A stretch of 43,485 nucleotides of DNA from CAZKXU01 sp964556665 (GTDB lineage Bacteria > Bdellovibrionota_C > UBA2361 > CAZKXU01): positions 1 to 43,485 of the forward strand of contig CAZKXU010000018.1 in assembly GCA_964556665.1 (NCBI GenBank). Reading direction: 5' to 3'. This document shows, one piece after another, positions 17,371-26,445 of this stretch. Below the pieces are notes generated by a model, which was not told the DNA's origin, searched no databases, and saw only the letters and a list, made by a program, of their open reading frames with translations. A program made the translations under genes and the position numbers. Within the stretch, counting starts at the first letter, position 1; every line of letters begins with the position of its first letter.

Positions 17371-18231
17371 ATGGAGCAACGTATGCGTTTATCCATCATT
17401 TTAGCAACATTCTTTATATGCCTTACTGCAAACGCACAGCAGAATACAACTATCAGATGGTTCGGGCACGCCGCCTTTGAAATTACTACCCCCAAAGGAG
17501 CAAAACTTCTGATTGATCCGTGGTTAAACAACCCAACAAACCCTGACGCTAACGCAGGTGCTGACCCGCTTAAGCATATTAGTAAGGTAGACTATATTCT
17601 TCTGACCCATGGTCACTTTGATCATGTTGGAGATACTGTAGCACTTGCTAAGATGAGTAAAGCGAGGTTAGTAACAAATTTTGAACTTGGCACAAATATG
17701 GTTCGTCTCCTTGACTTTCCGAAAGATCAGATCGGATTTGATACTCTTATGAACATTGGTGGAGAGATAACTATTGCCGATGGCGAGGTAAAGGTCTTCA
17801 TGACGCCTGCAATACATTCAAGTAGCCTTGCTCCGCGAAACGAGAAAGCTGCCTTAGAATCAGCCGGCAGTCCAGGCGGCTTTGTGCTGACGATAGCAGG
17901 TGGCCCTACAATATATCATAGCGGAGACACAGCCTTTTTCCGTGATATGGATCAGATTGGCGAGGACTTTGCCCCGGATCTGGCACTCATTAACATCGGT
18001 GGACATTTTGGAATGGAGCCGTCGCATGCAGCTAAAGCTGCAAAAGCAGTTAAAGCTAAATTAGTCATTCCGATGCATTATAAAACCTTCCCTATCTTAA
18101 CCCAGGATCCAAACCAGTTTTTTCAGATTTTAGATAAAAGCCGAATAAGACACCACGAGATGCACCCTGGCGAGAGTCTTCTGTTTAAAGGGCGAAGTTT
18201 TGTGAAAACTAGTACACCCAATACCAACTAA
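17371..18231 (+). CDS. Exported metallo-beta-lactamase-fold hydrolase (UPF0173-like)
   Basis: The 286-residue protein has a signal peptide: positive MEQRMR, a hydrophobic core, and a TANA-QQ cleavage site near residue 22. The MBL-fold domain shows the zinc-binding THGHFDH (His80, His82, Asp84, His85), the further ligand regions TPAIHSS and HSGDTAFF, and the C-terminal PMHYKTFP typical of UPF0173 metal-dependent hydrolases. Most relatives are cytoplasmic, so the signal peptide is notable. The substrate is unknown. ATG 17383 (fifth codon) may be the true start. The stop codon's last base is the first base of repeat R4. Confidence 0.8.
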   Translation: MEQRMRLSIILATFFICLTANAQQNTTIRWFGHAAFEITTPKGAKLLIDPWLNNPTNPDANAGADPLKHISKVDYILLTHGHFDHVGDTVALAKMSKARLVTNFELGTNMVRLLDFPKDQIGFDTLMNIGGEITIADGEVKVFMTPAIHSSSLAPRNEKAALESAGSPGGFVLTIAGGPTIYHSGDTAFFRDMDQIGEDFAPDLALINIGGHFGMEPSHAAKAAKAVKAKLVIPMHYKTFPILTQDPNQFFQILDKSRIRHHEMHPGESLLFKGRSFVKTSTPNTN

Positions 18232-18263
18232 CTGGGACCGCGGGCTTCCAGCCCGCTACGCAG
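18231..18263 (+). repeat. 76-bp repeat family, left half only (R4)
   Basis: ACTGGGACCGCGGGCTTCCA and the following AGCCCGCTACGCAG match one half of the 76-bp element, but the other half is missing. It begins on the stop codon of the upstream hydrolase gene. About 25 bases later (18282-18300) comes CCAACTAAGTTTTTTAG, similar to the MITE end and to the stretch after R1. No gene is evident until 18509. Confidence 0.65.
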
Positions 18264-18508
18264 CACCATAATGCGAGTGGTCTTCCAACTAAGTTTTTTA
18301 GTTACCCCTCCACTAAAAGATTCAGTGTTGATAAGATTAGGTTAAAATGTAATCTTGAGTGTGTATAGAAGTGCGTTAGTTGGATCCTATTATTGTTAAT
18401 AAGCCCAGCAACCTTACTCTAAATAACAAAACATTATATATACCACTTGGCAGAAAGCAATTTTTATCAAAGTTGCTTAGCCTTGCAACGCTGTTATCAT
18501 ATCTTAAG

Positions 18509-21103
18509 ATGGCTATAAACTCACCCCAACAAGTTGAGATCTCAAGAAGAGGTTTTTTAGGAGAATTTGCTCGCTACGGTTTTGGCCTTACACTTTCAGG
18601 GCTCATCCTACCTAAAGTAGCCAGAGCACAAGAAAATGAACCTACAAACACAAACTCACCGCCCCCCTCACGTCCTGACGTATCAGCAAGGACTGCTACT
18701 GTAGATGAGCATCAACCTGCTGTGCGAATGTCTAGATTAAATCTAACAACTGCTCATGGGGTAACACTTGGATATCTAGCTACTATGGGCAATGCCATTG
18801 CAAGAAAACATGGCCAACTCGATCTACGAGACGCAGCTACTATCGCCTTACTTGAGACAGGCAGGTTGGCAACACTACAGCTAGGAGGAGATGAGGGTGA
18901 CAGAAAAGAAGTTGCTTCAGAGGTAAAGGATCTGTTCTCAGATCTAGGACCGGCGGTGCTGTATACAGCAATTGCTGATTTTACGAGTACAAATGTTGCT
19001 CTCGAGCCTAAGACATTAGCCAATAAGGTTAATGGCAGCGGAGATCGGCATTCATCCTCAAAGGATGAATGGGAAACCATCGTTGATGCTAGGCCTGCAC
19101 TTACTAAAGAGGCTTTGGATGCTTGGGTTAGCCATAAAGAGATCACTGCCGATTCACTATCTAGACGTCTATCTCAGATGGTAGCGATTACATCAGTTAC
19201 AGCTCCATTTGTGACAACACTTACCTCTGCTGCATTTTGGCGGGATGAATTTGATGATATTGCCCACTTATGTACTGAAATAGCGCTAGCCTCTGAGGTT
19301 ATTAGATGCATTAACAACGGAGGTGAGCCACAGCCTCAGATTGAAGAACTAAAAAGCAATGCAGCTAAAACTGCCACAGAGCATTTAAATGGCAGCTGGG
19401 GCTACAATCAGCTTGGTATAGCACTCGCCTGCAACATTCAGGGACTTGCAGGTGTTGGAACTCCTCCGAATATATATTTCCTTGCAAATCATTTTCCTAA
19501 TGAGCCGCTGGCATGGAGTAAATCACAGTTATTAGATGTTGCCTTAGCAGAGAGCCAATCCTTAATATTCGCATCTATCTGGCTTAGTAAAGTTACAGGA
19601 GAGCCAGCACAACATACATGGAGAAATATTTTAAAACATCAAGGTGCAGCATTAGCATTAATAGCAAATTCGTTTACAGAAGAGGAGCTGCGTACACTTA
19701 CGTTTGGAAGTGGGGATAAACTCGCAATAAGGTTAATTAAACATATACACAAGATTGATAAATACGAAAATATTACGGCACTAAGAGATGCGATAAGAAC
19801 GGAAATTGAGGCTACACCTACACCATTTTTTCAGATCTCTATTGGTCAGTGGATTGACTCAAAGCTTCAAGCCTTAAGACGCATTAAAAGAAGCTCCCCT
19901 ATAATTCAGTCAAGCGTTGGAGAGATTGAGGATCTTACCGCCCAGGAGCTAGATAGAATAGACGAACTTCAAAGAGGAGGATTCTTTAGAAACCTAGTAG
20001 AGTCGATTAAGACTGGGAACCAAGCTCGTGTGACTGCGTATTTAGATAAATATTTACGTTGGAGAGAGACTCGACTATCGCAACGCTTAACCTTAGCTCT
20101 GACAAGTATCGCCGGAGAAGCTGAATCCGAGGAAGATATCAATGAAGTGCTCTCCCGTCTTGGAATTAGTTCATTGTTCCAGATTCAACGACTAAGTGAG
20201 GACGGAGGTAAAATTCCAGCTGTTGAAAGAGAGTTAAGACTGCTAGCACATACTTTAGATAAAGTCGCATCATTTGATACAAGAGCAGAACGCTTAAAAC
20301 ATGCCACGGCATTGCTGCTAGAGGGCCTGCCCCCTGAAAGAGCCTTACAGCAATTGGGATTTTTACACCGCGAGGCATTTATCGATGCATGTACAGCTAT
20401 TGCTGGTATTGCTGAGCCAGTTGAAGACGATTCTCTTAAGACACAGGCGGCACAACGCGAGCCAAGCGCAGCAAATAACGAGTATTCAGCATTCGATGAT
20501 CTCCTATCCTGGATCAAAGATTCCTGGAGAGATCCACGCAATTTATCTGAGGACACAAGAGATGTAGTTAGAGTCTTTGCCTCACAGCTCCCTGCAGTCC
20601 ACCCCGTTGCAATTTCATTTACTGAGGTGTTACGAAATTATGCAGATGTAAAGAATGACAGGCCAGTCACTAGGGAGCAGCTAGATAAAATATTAAATAT
20701 ACTCCCTGTTCTTGGCTTTGCCCTTGCTTCAGTAGCCGATAACGCTCCAGGCTACATATTGCTAGAAAGAGTATTACATGATCTATTCTCACAATCGTTT
20801 GGCAGCAACGTTTTTACTAAGCATCCCAGCATCAAAACAGAGCTTGGCTATGTAGCTAAAACGATTGCCTCCCAAAGCGGCATGGTATTTCCATTCTCCA
20901 GTGTCTCAAACCTACTACAAGATGGTATTCAGGTAGTACCATTAAACGACGCTGCACATAAACAGGGCTTTGGAATACGCCGCGCTAAGTTAACAAGCGC
21001 GGACACGACGCGCAGTCATTTTATGCATCTTGCAGCAATTGGTACTATTGGCTTAGCCAGCGCCGAGCTGCACCGACTTGCAAACAAGGCTGCAAAACCG
21101 TAG
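18509..21103 (+). CDS. Tat-signal exported orphan protein, about 864 aa
   Basis: I place the start at ATG 18509 because the protein then opens with a textbook twin-arginine signal: SRRGFLGEF near residues 11-19, a hydrophobic helix (GLTLSGLILP), and ARAQ as the cleavage site. The longer frame back to the TTG at 18380 would bury the signal. The mature part, over 800 residues, is helical and mostly hydrophilic, with no cofactor motif I can name. One segment, GLAGVGTPPNIYFLANH, recalls the GTPPN loop of NhaD-like ion transporters, but the surroundings are not hydrophobic enough for a transporter. Folding before export is implied by the Tat signal. It ends 33 bases before MITE copy 3. Confidence 0.65.
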   Translation: MAINSPQQVEISRRGFLGEFARYGFGLTLSGLILPKVARAQENEPTNTNSPPPSRPDVSARTATVDEHQPAVRMSRLNLTTAHGVTLGYLATMGNAIARKHGQLDLRDAATIALLETGRLATLQLGGDEGDRKEVASEVKDLFSDLGPAVLYTAIADFTSTNVALEPKTLANKVNGSGDRHSSSKDEWETIVDARPALTKEALDAWVSHKEITADSLSRRLSQMVAITSVTAPFVTTLTSAAFWRDEFDDIAHLCTEIALASEVIRCINNGGEPQPQIEELKSNAAKTATEHLNGSWGYNQLGIALACNIQGLAGVGTPPNIYFLANHFPNEPLAWSKSQLLDVALAESQSLIFASIWLSKVTGEPAQHTWRNILKHQGAALALIANSFTEEELRTLTFGSGDKLAIRLIKHIHKIDKYENITALRDAIRTEIEATPTPFFQISIGQWIDSKLQALRRIKRSSPIIQSSVGEIEDLTAQELDRIDELQRGGFFRNLVESIKTGNQARVTAYLDKYLRWRETRLSQRLTLALTSIAGEAESEEDINEVLSRLGISSLFQIQRLSEDGGKIPAVERELRLLAHTLDKVASFDTRAERLKHATALLLEGLPPERALQQLGFLHREAFIDACTAIAGIAEPVEDDSLKTQAAQREPSAANNEYSAFDDLLSWIKDSWRDPRNLSEDTRDVVRVFASQLPAVHPVAISFTEVLRNYADVKNDRPVTREQLDKILNILPVLGFALASVADNAPGYILLERVLHDLFSQSFGSNVFTKHPSIKTELGYVAKTIASQSGMVFPFSSVSNLLQDGIQVVPLNDAAHKQGFGIRRAKLTSADTTRSHFMHLAAIGTIGLASAELHRLANKAAKP

Positions 21104-21136
21104 ACATATCACAGGCAACGTAGTTACCTTGACCTA

Positions 21137-21316
21137 GTGCTTCGCCAAATAAGTTTTTTCACGTATAGCGCGCAGCGTTGCCCCAGATTGGCACGCCTCG
21201 GAAGGAGGAAATCCGCAGCAATACTGGAGTATTGCGAGGATTTTCCGACTGAGAAGCGTGACAAGGTGGGGCAACGATGTGATGCTAGACGTGAAAAAAC
21301 TTATTTGGAGGAGCAC
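21137..21316 (+). mobile_element. MITE copy 3 (180 bp, TA target duplication)
   Basis: Same length and orientation as the copy at 4228-4407 and apparently identical in sequence. It is flanked by TA at 21135-21136 and 21317-21318. Near identity of two copies 17 kb apart indicates recent movement or gene conversion. They are direct repeats and could recombine to delete the glycogen cluster. The transposase must be supplied from elsewhere, probably an IS630/Tc1-type element. Confidence 0.85.
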
Positions 21317-21366
21317 TAATAATCTTACTTACGAAAGTGTTCATATTACAGATATAATAGCAGTGC

Positions 21367-22389
21367 TCACTTAGTCTCCCCCTTTTGTAATACTGAATTA
21401 GAGTTTGACCAGAATAGTGAAACAACCATAGTAGTGCAGAGTATTGCACAAATAATACCAAGCGACCAAGAAACCGGAAACTTGCCTCCAAATAACTGAT
21501 TAAGCCAAACCATTTTGAGACCAACAAAAATTAGCACCAAGCCTAGTCCGTATTTTAGTAGATGAAACTTCTGGTAAAGACCCGCGAGCATGAAAAAGAG
21601 TGATCTTAGACCGAGCATCGCAAAGACGTTAGAAGTGTAAACAATTAGCGGCTCATCAGTTAAGGCAAAAATTGCAGGGACTGAATCAACGGCAAAGATA
21701 ATATCTGTAATTTCGATGAAAACTAGTGACAACAAAAGCGGTGTGCCATACCGCACACCGTTCTTCGTAACAAAGAACGATTGTCCTTGTAGTTCATCAG
21801 TTACTGGCAGGATTTTCTTAAGCAATCTAATAACAACATTCTTTGAAGGATCTATCTGCTGCTTAGGAGCAAAAAACATTTTGATACCTGTTAAGATAAG
21901 CAGACCGCCAAAGAATATAACCACCCACTCAAATTGCATTAATATGGAACCAAGAGCTATAAAGATAGCTCGAAAAATTAATGCCCCTATAATTCCATAA
22001 AATAAAACCCGGTGTTGATACTTCTCAGGAATACCGAAGAAGGCAAAGACAGTCACGAATATAAAGAGATTATCAATTGAGAGGCTTTTCTCGACTAGGT
22101 ATCCAGTCAAAAACTCAATACCTAGTTGAGTAGCCACACCGGCTGCAGCATCACCTGCAAAGCTTGGATTATCAGAAAATTTCCAGAGCGCGTAATGATA
22201 AAATCCATAATTAAAAAACAAGGCTAATGCAATCCAGATGGCACTCCAAATTGCTGCGTCTTTAAAACTGATTTTCTCTGCTTTCCTATGAAAAACTCCC
22301 AGATCAAGTGCAAGTAGAATCAGGATTAGAGCAGTAAAGGCGAGATAGAACCACCAATATTCAAAAAATGGAAACAGTAAAATATCCAT
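21367..22389 (-). CDS. TerC/Alx family membrane protein
   Basis: The 340-residue protein has about nine hydrophobic segments and the acidic in-membrane motifs of the TerC family: LALDLGVFH near 27-35, VEKSLSIDNLFIF near 99-111, and FIEITDIIFAVDSVPAIFAL near 224-243. Family members are linked to metal (manganese) efflux at the membrane during secretion, pH stress (Alx) and tellurite resistance. I see no clear yybP-ykoY manganese riboswitch upstream. An NhaR-like regulator is encoded 144 bases upstream on the same strand, and a TerB-like gene lies about 1.5 kb away, so a stress-response neighbourhood is likely. Confidence 0.85.
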   Translation of the reverse strand: MDILLFPFFEYWWFYLAFTALILILLALDLGVFHRKAEKISFKDAAIWSAIWIALALFFNYGFYHYALWKFSDNPSFAGDAAAGVATQLGIEFLTGYLVEKSLSIDNLFIFVTVFAFFGIPEKYQHRVLFYGIIGALIFRAIFIALGSILMQFEWVVIFFGGLLILTGIKMFFAPKQQIDPSKNVVIRLLKKILPVTDELQGQSFFVTKNGVRYGTPLLLSLVFIEITDIIFAVDSVPAIFALTDEPLIVYTSNVFAMLGLRSLFFMLAGLYQKFHLLKYGLGLVLIFVGLKMVWLNQLFGGKFPVSWSLGIICAILCTTMVVSLFWSNSNSVLQKGETK

Positions 22390-22533
22390 ACATTAAATCC
22401 CTAATGCGAGTTAAAGGCAGTTAGTTATCCACAAGTAAATAATAAATGTATTTTTTGCGGCTCTATAACCAACAATAGAACAACGCGAACAATAGATCGA
22501 ATATATAATATAAGTTTAATCCATAGATTAAAA

Positions 22534-23442
22534 CTATGGTGATCTTGAGAACAAACTCCTTTGTCCTTCATTACAAATCTTTGACACGAGCGGATTCTTG
22601 AGACGTCGTTCAATGGAGATTATATAGATCTGCTCTCTGACCTCAGAAGATCTGCCTACAAGAGCTAGATTGAACTCTGCCCTGACCTCCTCTTCTACCA
22701 CCGAAGGTACAAGCATAATGCCCTTACCACTTCTTGCTGCTAGCTTCATAAGAGCCCTATCTTGAAACGCGCCTACGCATTCAGGCTTAACACCAATCTT
22801 ATCGAACCAACGATCAAGCTCATGCCTGACCGCAGAATCTAGGGTAGGAAGCAAGAGCGGCGCAGCGTCAAGACTATTAGGAAAGTTTTTCCTATATTTA
22901 TCTGCCCACTTACGAGCGGCAAGAAAACTAACGCCGCACTCTCCTATAAAATGATTGAATGCCTTTACTTTAACATTAGGTGGCAATGCCCGATCTGCTA
23001 TTACAAGGTCTATCTCAGCAATTGAGAGCTGCGCTAAAAGTTTATCAGTCTTATCCTCAAAACAATAAACTGAGAAATTAGCATCTACGTCAAATGCGGG
23101 CTCAATAAGCCTGTAAGCGAGTGATTTTGGAACTACATCAGCAATGCCGATCTTAAACTCCCTACGTGTTCCAAGTGTCTTACCATCAAGCACATCCAAG
23201 AGCTCCTGTCCTATATTAAATATCTGCTCTGCGTAACGATTGGCCAACTGCCCAGCTTCTGTCAACTTTAGAATGCGACCCTGTCGTTCAAAAAGCTTCT
23301 CTCCAAGAACTTCCTCAAATGACTTCAACTGGGCACTAATTGTAGGCTGAGCAAGACGGAGGTGCCGAGAAGCTTCTGTTACACTTCCACAACGTGCTAC
23401 ATGCCAAAAGTAATACAGATGTTGATAGTTAAGCCAACGCAT
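22534..23442 (-). CDS. LysR-type regulator, NhaR-like
   Basis: The 302-residue protein opens MRWLNYQHLYYFWHVARCGS, with the winged helix-turn-helix at about 6-65 (SVTEASRHLRLAQPTISAQLKSFE in two halves). The LNYxHLxYFW start is typical of NhaR, the activator responding to sodium and high pH. The C-terminal effector domain is complete. It is followed by terC on the same strand, so that gene is a candidate target. The RaiA/TerB pair diverges 101 bases away and may share the control region. An AAGGAGG at 23491-23497 lies on the other strand and does not serve this gene. Confidence 0.82.
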   Translation of the reverse strand: MRWLNYQHLYYFWHVARCGSVTEASRHLRLAQPTISAQLKSFEEVLGEKLFERQGRILKLTEAGQLANRYAEQIFNIGQELLDVLDGKTLGTRREFKIGIADVVPKSLAYRLIEPAFDVDANFSVYCFEDKTDKLLAQLSIAEIDLVIADRALPPNVKVKAFNHFIGECGVSFLAARKWADKYRKNFPNSLDAAPLLLPTLDSAVRHELDRWFDKIGVKPECVGAFQDRALMKLAARSGKGIMLVPSVVEEEVRAEFNLALVGRSSEVREQIYIISIERRLKNPLVSKICNEGQRSLFSRSP

Positions 23443-23543
23443 ATAGGTTTTTTCTATCTTTAGATACTAATCTTTCTATTAGATCTATACAACAAGGAGG
23501 TCGATAATTAGTTCATATCAAACTTAATTTATAGGAGAAATAT

Positions 23544-23906
23544 ATGATACCACTTCAAGTTAGAGCTGTAAATGTTTCAATCCCAATCTCTAAAATGTCA
23601 GAGATTGAAGATATATATTATCAAACATTCAACCGCTTAGAGCACTTGATTCGTGAAGCTCACTTAACATTAAGAGATATCAACGGCCCTAAAGGTGGCA
23701 ACGATAAGTTATGTACGATCCAAATTCGATATTATCCACGAGGAGTATCAGTAGTAAAGAGCAACGGTAACACCTTTATTGAAGCAGTAAAGAGTGCCTG
23801 TGAAAAAATGCAGCAAGCTATAATTAGGCGCAATGATAAAAAAAGAGCTGCCTTGCATAATGCTTCAAAATTTAAACCTGAAATAGGACAAACATATGAA
23901 AATTAG
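23544..23906 (+). CDS. HPF/RaiA-like ribosome-associated protein
   Basis: The 120-residue protein has beta-alpha-beta-alpha spacing that fits the ribosome hibernation factor (HPF/RaiA, sigma-54 modulation) fold: VRAVNVSIPIS, a helix to about residue 45, LCTIQIRYYPRGVSVVKS, then a basic helix ending RRNDKKRAAL. These factors bind the 30S decoding region and silence ribosomes in stress. The start has a good Shine-Dalgarno (AGGAG, seven bases before ATG). It overlaps the following TerB-like gene by 11 bases. By-eye similarity is moderate. Confidence 0.6.
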   Translation: MIPLQVRAVNVSIPISKMSEIEDIYYQTFNRLEHLIREAHLTLRDINGPKGGNDKLCTIQIRYYPRGVSVVKSNGNTFIEAVKSACEKMQQAIIRRNDKKRAALHNASKFKPEIGQTYEN

Positions 23907-24426
23907 CTCATTATTAGAAACTGAGAATATAAATACCATTGAGGATGCGACAATAAGAACTGGGGGTTCGCGTCAATTTGCCAAAATCGATTCACTTAGA
24001 AGCCGTGCCGATGAGGTACTCATAGCGATAGCGGTACTAGGACTTGTTGCTACTATTTCAGACGGATATACGGACATTCGTGAGATCGAGACCTTCATGA
24101 GTGAGTTTAGAAAAAGATTTGCTCTCTCAAGACGGAAATCTGTTAAGCTGATAGGAGTAGCATTAAAGCGAATTAGCAATACAAACGGATCAGATGCAAT
24201 TGACTGCGCATGTGATACTCTCAATCAGCATCTCGATACTTCACATAAGATTGGGCTATTCGAGACGCTAGCGGATGTGTTGATTGCTGATGGGCGAATA
24301 CACGAGTCAGAGGAATACTATCTTGATTACATTGCTTCTAAACTAAATTTACAGCAGTTATTAAAGGTACGTTATTCATTTTTACTAGCATTCTCAACAG
24401 TTCTTGTCCCGACCGACAAGAACTAG
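23896..24426 (+). CDS. TerB-like helical protein
   Basis: The 176-residue all-helical protein has the repeated layout of the TerB/DjlA-N superfamily: an ADEVLIAIAVLGLVATISDG helix with DGYTDIREIETF, then LADVLIADGRIHESEEYYL. The two acidic D-G loops correspond to the TerB metal-binding repeats. It overlaps the RaiA-like gene by 11 bases, so translation is coupled. TerB domains occur with TerC in metal-stress systems, and terC lies nearby on the other strand. Direct partnership is inference. Confidence 0.65.
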   Translation: MKISSLLETENINTIEDATIRTGGSRQFAKIDSLRSRADEVLIAIAVLGLVATISDGYTDIREIETFMSEFRKRFALSRRKSVKLIGVALKRISNTNGSDAIDCACDTLNQHLDTSHKIGLFETLADVLIADGRIHESEEYYLDYIASKLNLQQLLKVRYSFLLAFSTVLVPTDKN

Positions 24427-24464
24427 TATAGACTGATAAGAAATAAATTTATTTTTAATCATCG

Positions 24465-25859
24465 TTGGAAAAACAGTACCAAAAATCACTTTTTATCTTT
24501 CGTAGAGATCTGCGTTTGCATGACAACACGGCTTTAATCGCCGCATTGCAGCAATCAAAACTGGTTATTCCATGCTTCATCTTTAACCCTCTGCAAATTG
24601 AATCAAACCCATATCGAAGCATGAATGCCGTTCAGTTCATGATCGAGTCATTGCAGGATTTATCATCAGATCTTGAGAAAAGAGATGCCAGGATGTACTT
24701 CTTTTACGGTGAGCCAAAAAAGATAGTGGAAGATCTAATTACTCAAGAGTCACTGGATGCTATCTTTGTAAATCACGACTATACACCATTTAGCAGAAGC
24801 AGAGACAGAGAGCTTCAAAATCTCACAAAAAAACATAAGGTAGAATTTAAATCTTACTTTGATCTGTTGTTAGCAGAAGTTGGAACTGTTTTGACCGATA
24901 AGAGTACACCCTATACCGTCTATAGTCATTTTGCTAAGAAAGCGAGGACACTCCCTGTTGCTAAGCCTATAGAAAACAACCATAGAAATTACTATGTCAA
25001 CTCCTTAAAGGGTGAAATACCGACTGCTCTGACAACGGTTTTACCGACATCAGAATACAATAAGAATATATGGATTGCCGGAGGCAGAAAGTGCGCTTTA
25101 AAAATACTAAAGAGCATGCATCAGTATACCAAATATGAAGAAGAGAGAAACTTTCCAGGCACGAATGGCACTACTGGACTCTCTGCTCACAACAAATTCG
25201 GTACAGTCTCGATACGGGAGGTATATTGGAGCATAGCTCGCAATCTTTCTGCTTCACACACACTTATAAATGAACTTTACTGGCGTGATTTTTTTTACCA
25301 TGTTGCTTATAGCTTCCCGCATGTCTTTGGTCATGCCTTCCATCAAAAATATGATGGGATCAAGTGGCAAAATGATCAGACATTATTTAAGGCCTGGTGC
25401 AATGGGGAAACAGGCTTTCCGATCGTCGATGCTGGGATGCGTCAATTGAACACAACCGGCTTTATGCATAACCGCGTACGCATGATCGTGGCCTCGTTTC
25501 TTGTCAAAGATCTACATATTGATTGGCGCTGGGGAGAGAGGTATTTCGCTCAGAAACTGATTGATTATGATCCGGCTGTAAACAATGGGAACTGGCAGTG
25601 GGCCGCCTCAACCGGCTGTGACGCACAGCCATATTTTAGAATTTTTAATCCCTGGATTCAGGGTAAAAGATTTGATCCTGAATGTAAGTATATAAAAACC
25701 TGGGTCGAGGAACTTCGCGAATATGACGCAAAGCAGATACACAAACTAGAAAAGCAGCACTCCCTAGCTGGCTATACTCTCGCAATCATCAATCACGCAG
25801 AAGCTAAAGAAGAGGCAGAAGGTATGTTTATTGAGGCAGCTGAACGATTCACTAGTTGA
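24465..25859 (+). CDS. phrB: Deoxyribodipyrimidine photolyase (CPD, class I)
   Basis: It repairs UV-induced cyclobutane pyrimidine dimers using blue light, with FADH- as catalyst. The 464-residue length is normal. The N-terminal antenna domain starts FIFRRDLRLHDN. The FAD-binding domain has NELYWRDFFYHVAYSFP, FPIVDAGMRQLNTTGFMHNR, RVRMIVASFLVKDL, IDWRWGERYF and NNGNWQWAASTG with the FAD-proximal electron-transfer Trp. I use TTG 24465 because it lies just before the first conserved strand and no ATG is available. No clear Shine-Dalgarno precedes it, so initiation may be weak. Confidence 0.9.
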   Translation: MEKQYQKSLFIFRRDLRLHDNTALIAALQQSKLVIPCFIFNPLQIESNPYRSMNAVQFMIESLQDLSSDLEKRDARMYFFYGEPKKIVEDLITQESLDAIFVNHDYTPFSRSRDRELQNLTKKHKVEFKSYFDLLLAEVGTVLTDKSTPYTVYSHFAKKARTLPVAKPIENNHRNYYVNSLKGEIPTALTTVLPTSEYNKNIWIAGGRKCALKILKSMHQYTKYEEERNFPGTNGTTGLSAHNKFGTVSIREVYWSIARNLSASHTLINELYWRDFFYHVAYSFPHVFGHAFHQKYDGIKWQNDQTLFKAWCNGETGFPIVDAGMRQLNTTGFMHNRVRMIVASFLVKDLHIDWRWGERYFAQKLIDYDPAVNNGNWQWAASTGCDAQPYFRIFNPWIQGKRFDPECKYIKTWVEELREYDAKQIHKLEKQHSLAGYTLAIINHAEAKEEAEGMFIEAAERFTS

Positions 25860-26058
25860 TTTAGTTCGCTATCATATTCTCGGTGGCAACCTTGTTCATA
25901 ATCTATTTGAAAGAGAGACCTTATGAAAATATTTATGTTTCGCCACCACAAACTTCTAGTTCTCTTTTCCTGAGATAAAAGCGTTAGCTATCTATAGTCA
26001 ATCAGGTAGAACTACTACACTGACTTCCAATTTGATTGGAGATTGATTTTGCTTTGGC

Positions 26059-26099
26059 TATAGAGCAGGAGTAGCCCATATGGACAATCCTGCTCTATA
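26059..26099. terminator. Perfect 12-bp hairpin between convergent genes
   Basis: TATAGAGCAGGA (26059-26070) and TCCTGCTCTATA (26088-26099) pair perfectly around a 17-base loop that itself contains the palindrome CCATATGG. It lies between the photolyase stop (25859) and the thioredoxin-like stop (26108) on the opposite strand. It probably stops minus-strand transcription and perhaps read-through from both sides, though no T-run is present. The rest of 25860-26058 shows nothing I can name. Confidence 0.55.
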
Positions 26100-26107
26100 T
26101 CAGAGTA

Positions 26108-26341
26108 TTACTTTAGGTCGGAAATTGAAGCACCAAAGTTGACGTGAAAAACTTTATTATCAACAACTAATGCTGGCACAGATTTCACTCCTGCTTTTTC
26201 AGCATCAGCTATAAGTGCCTTATTCTTGCCTAAGTGTATTACTTCAACTTGATAGCTCTTAGGGTCAAGAGCGTGTGCTAGTTGCTGCTCAGCTTCAACA
26301 CAAACAGGACAGCCAGCGTGATAGAATTTTGCATTTTTCAT
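26108..26341 (-). CDS. Small thioredoxin-family protein (CPVC)
   Basis: This 77-residue redox protein has an active-site Cys11-Pro-Val-Cys14 after a beta strand (KFYHAG) and the cis-proline loop KSVPALVV. It is a minimal thioredoxin/glutaredoxin fold without a signal peptide, so cytoplasmic. The start is only 24 bases from a perfect 15-bp palindrome that lies between it and the divergent MarR-type regulator, so the regulator probably controls it. Confidence 0.8.
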   Translation of the reverse strand: MKNAKFYHAGCPVCVEAEQQLAHALDPKSYQVEVIHLGKNKALIADAEKAGVKSVPALVVDNKVFHVNFGASISDLK

Positions 26342-26364
26342 AAGTTATTCTCCAATATATAAAG

Positions 26365-26379
26365 GTATCGAGTCGATAC
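26365..26379. promoter_or_regulatory. Candidate MarR operator palindrome
   Basis: GTATCGAGTCGATAC is a perfect inverted repeat with 7-bp arms and one central base. It lies between the divergent thioredoxin-like gene (start 26341) and the MarR regulator (start 26446). Size and symmetry suit a winged-helix dimer site. Occupancy could repress both genes. Confidence 0.6.
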
Positions 26380-26445
26380 GAAATGAAAATAATACGACAA
26401 GTTTGTGGTTGTCAAGTTAAAATCAAATCAATACAATTAGCTGCT

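Noticed and set aside
18509..21103. NhaD-type sodium/proton antiporter, suggested by a GTPPN motif
   Set aside because: The protein lacks the many hydrophobic segments of a transporter and starts with a Tat signal. The motif is isolated.
22425..22613. Small minus-strand frame overlapping the end of the LysR gene
   Set aside because: It overlaps the LysR gene out of frame and shows no domain or ribosome-binding site.
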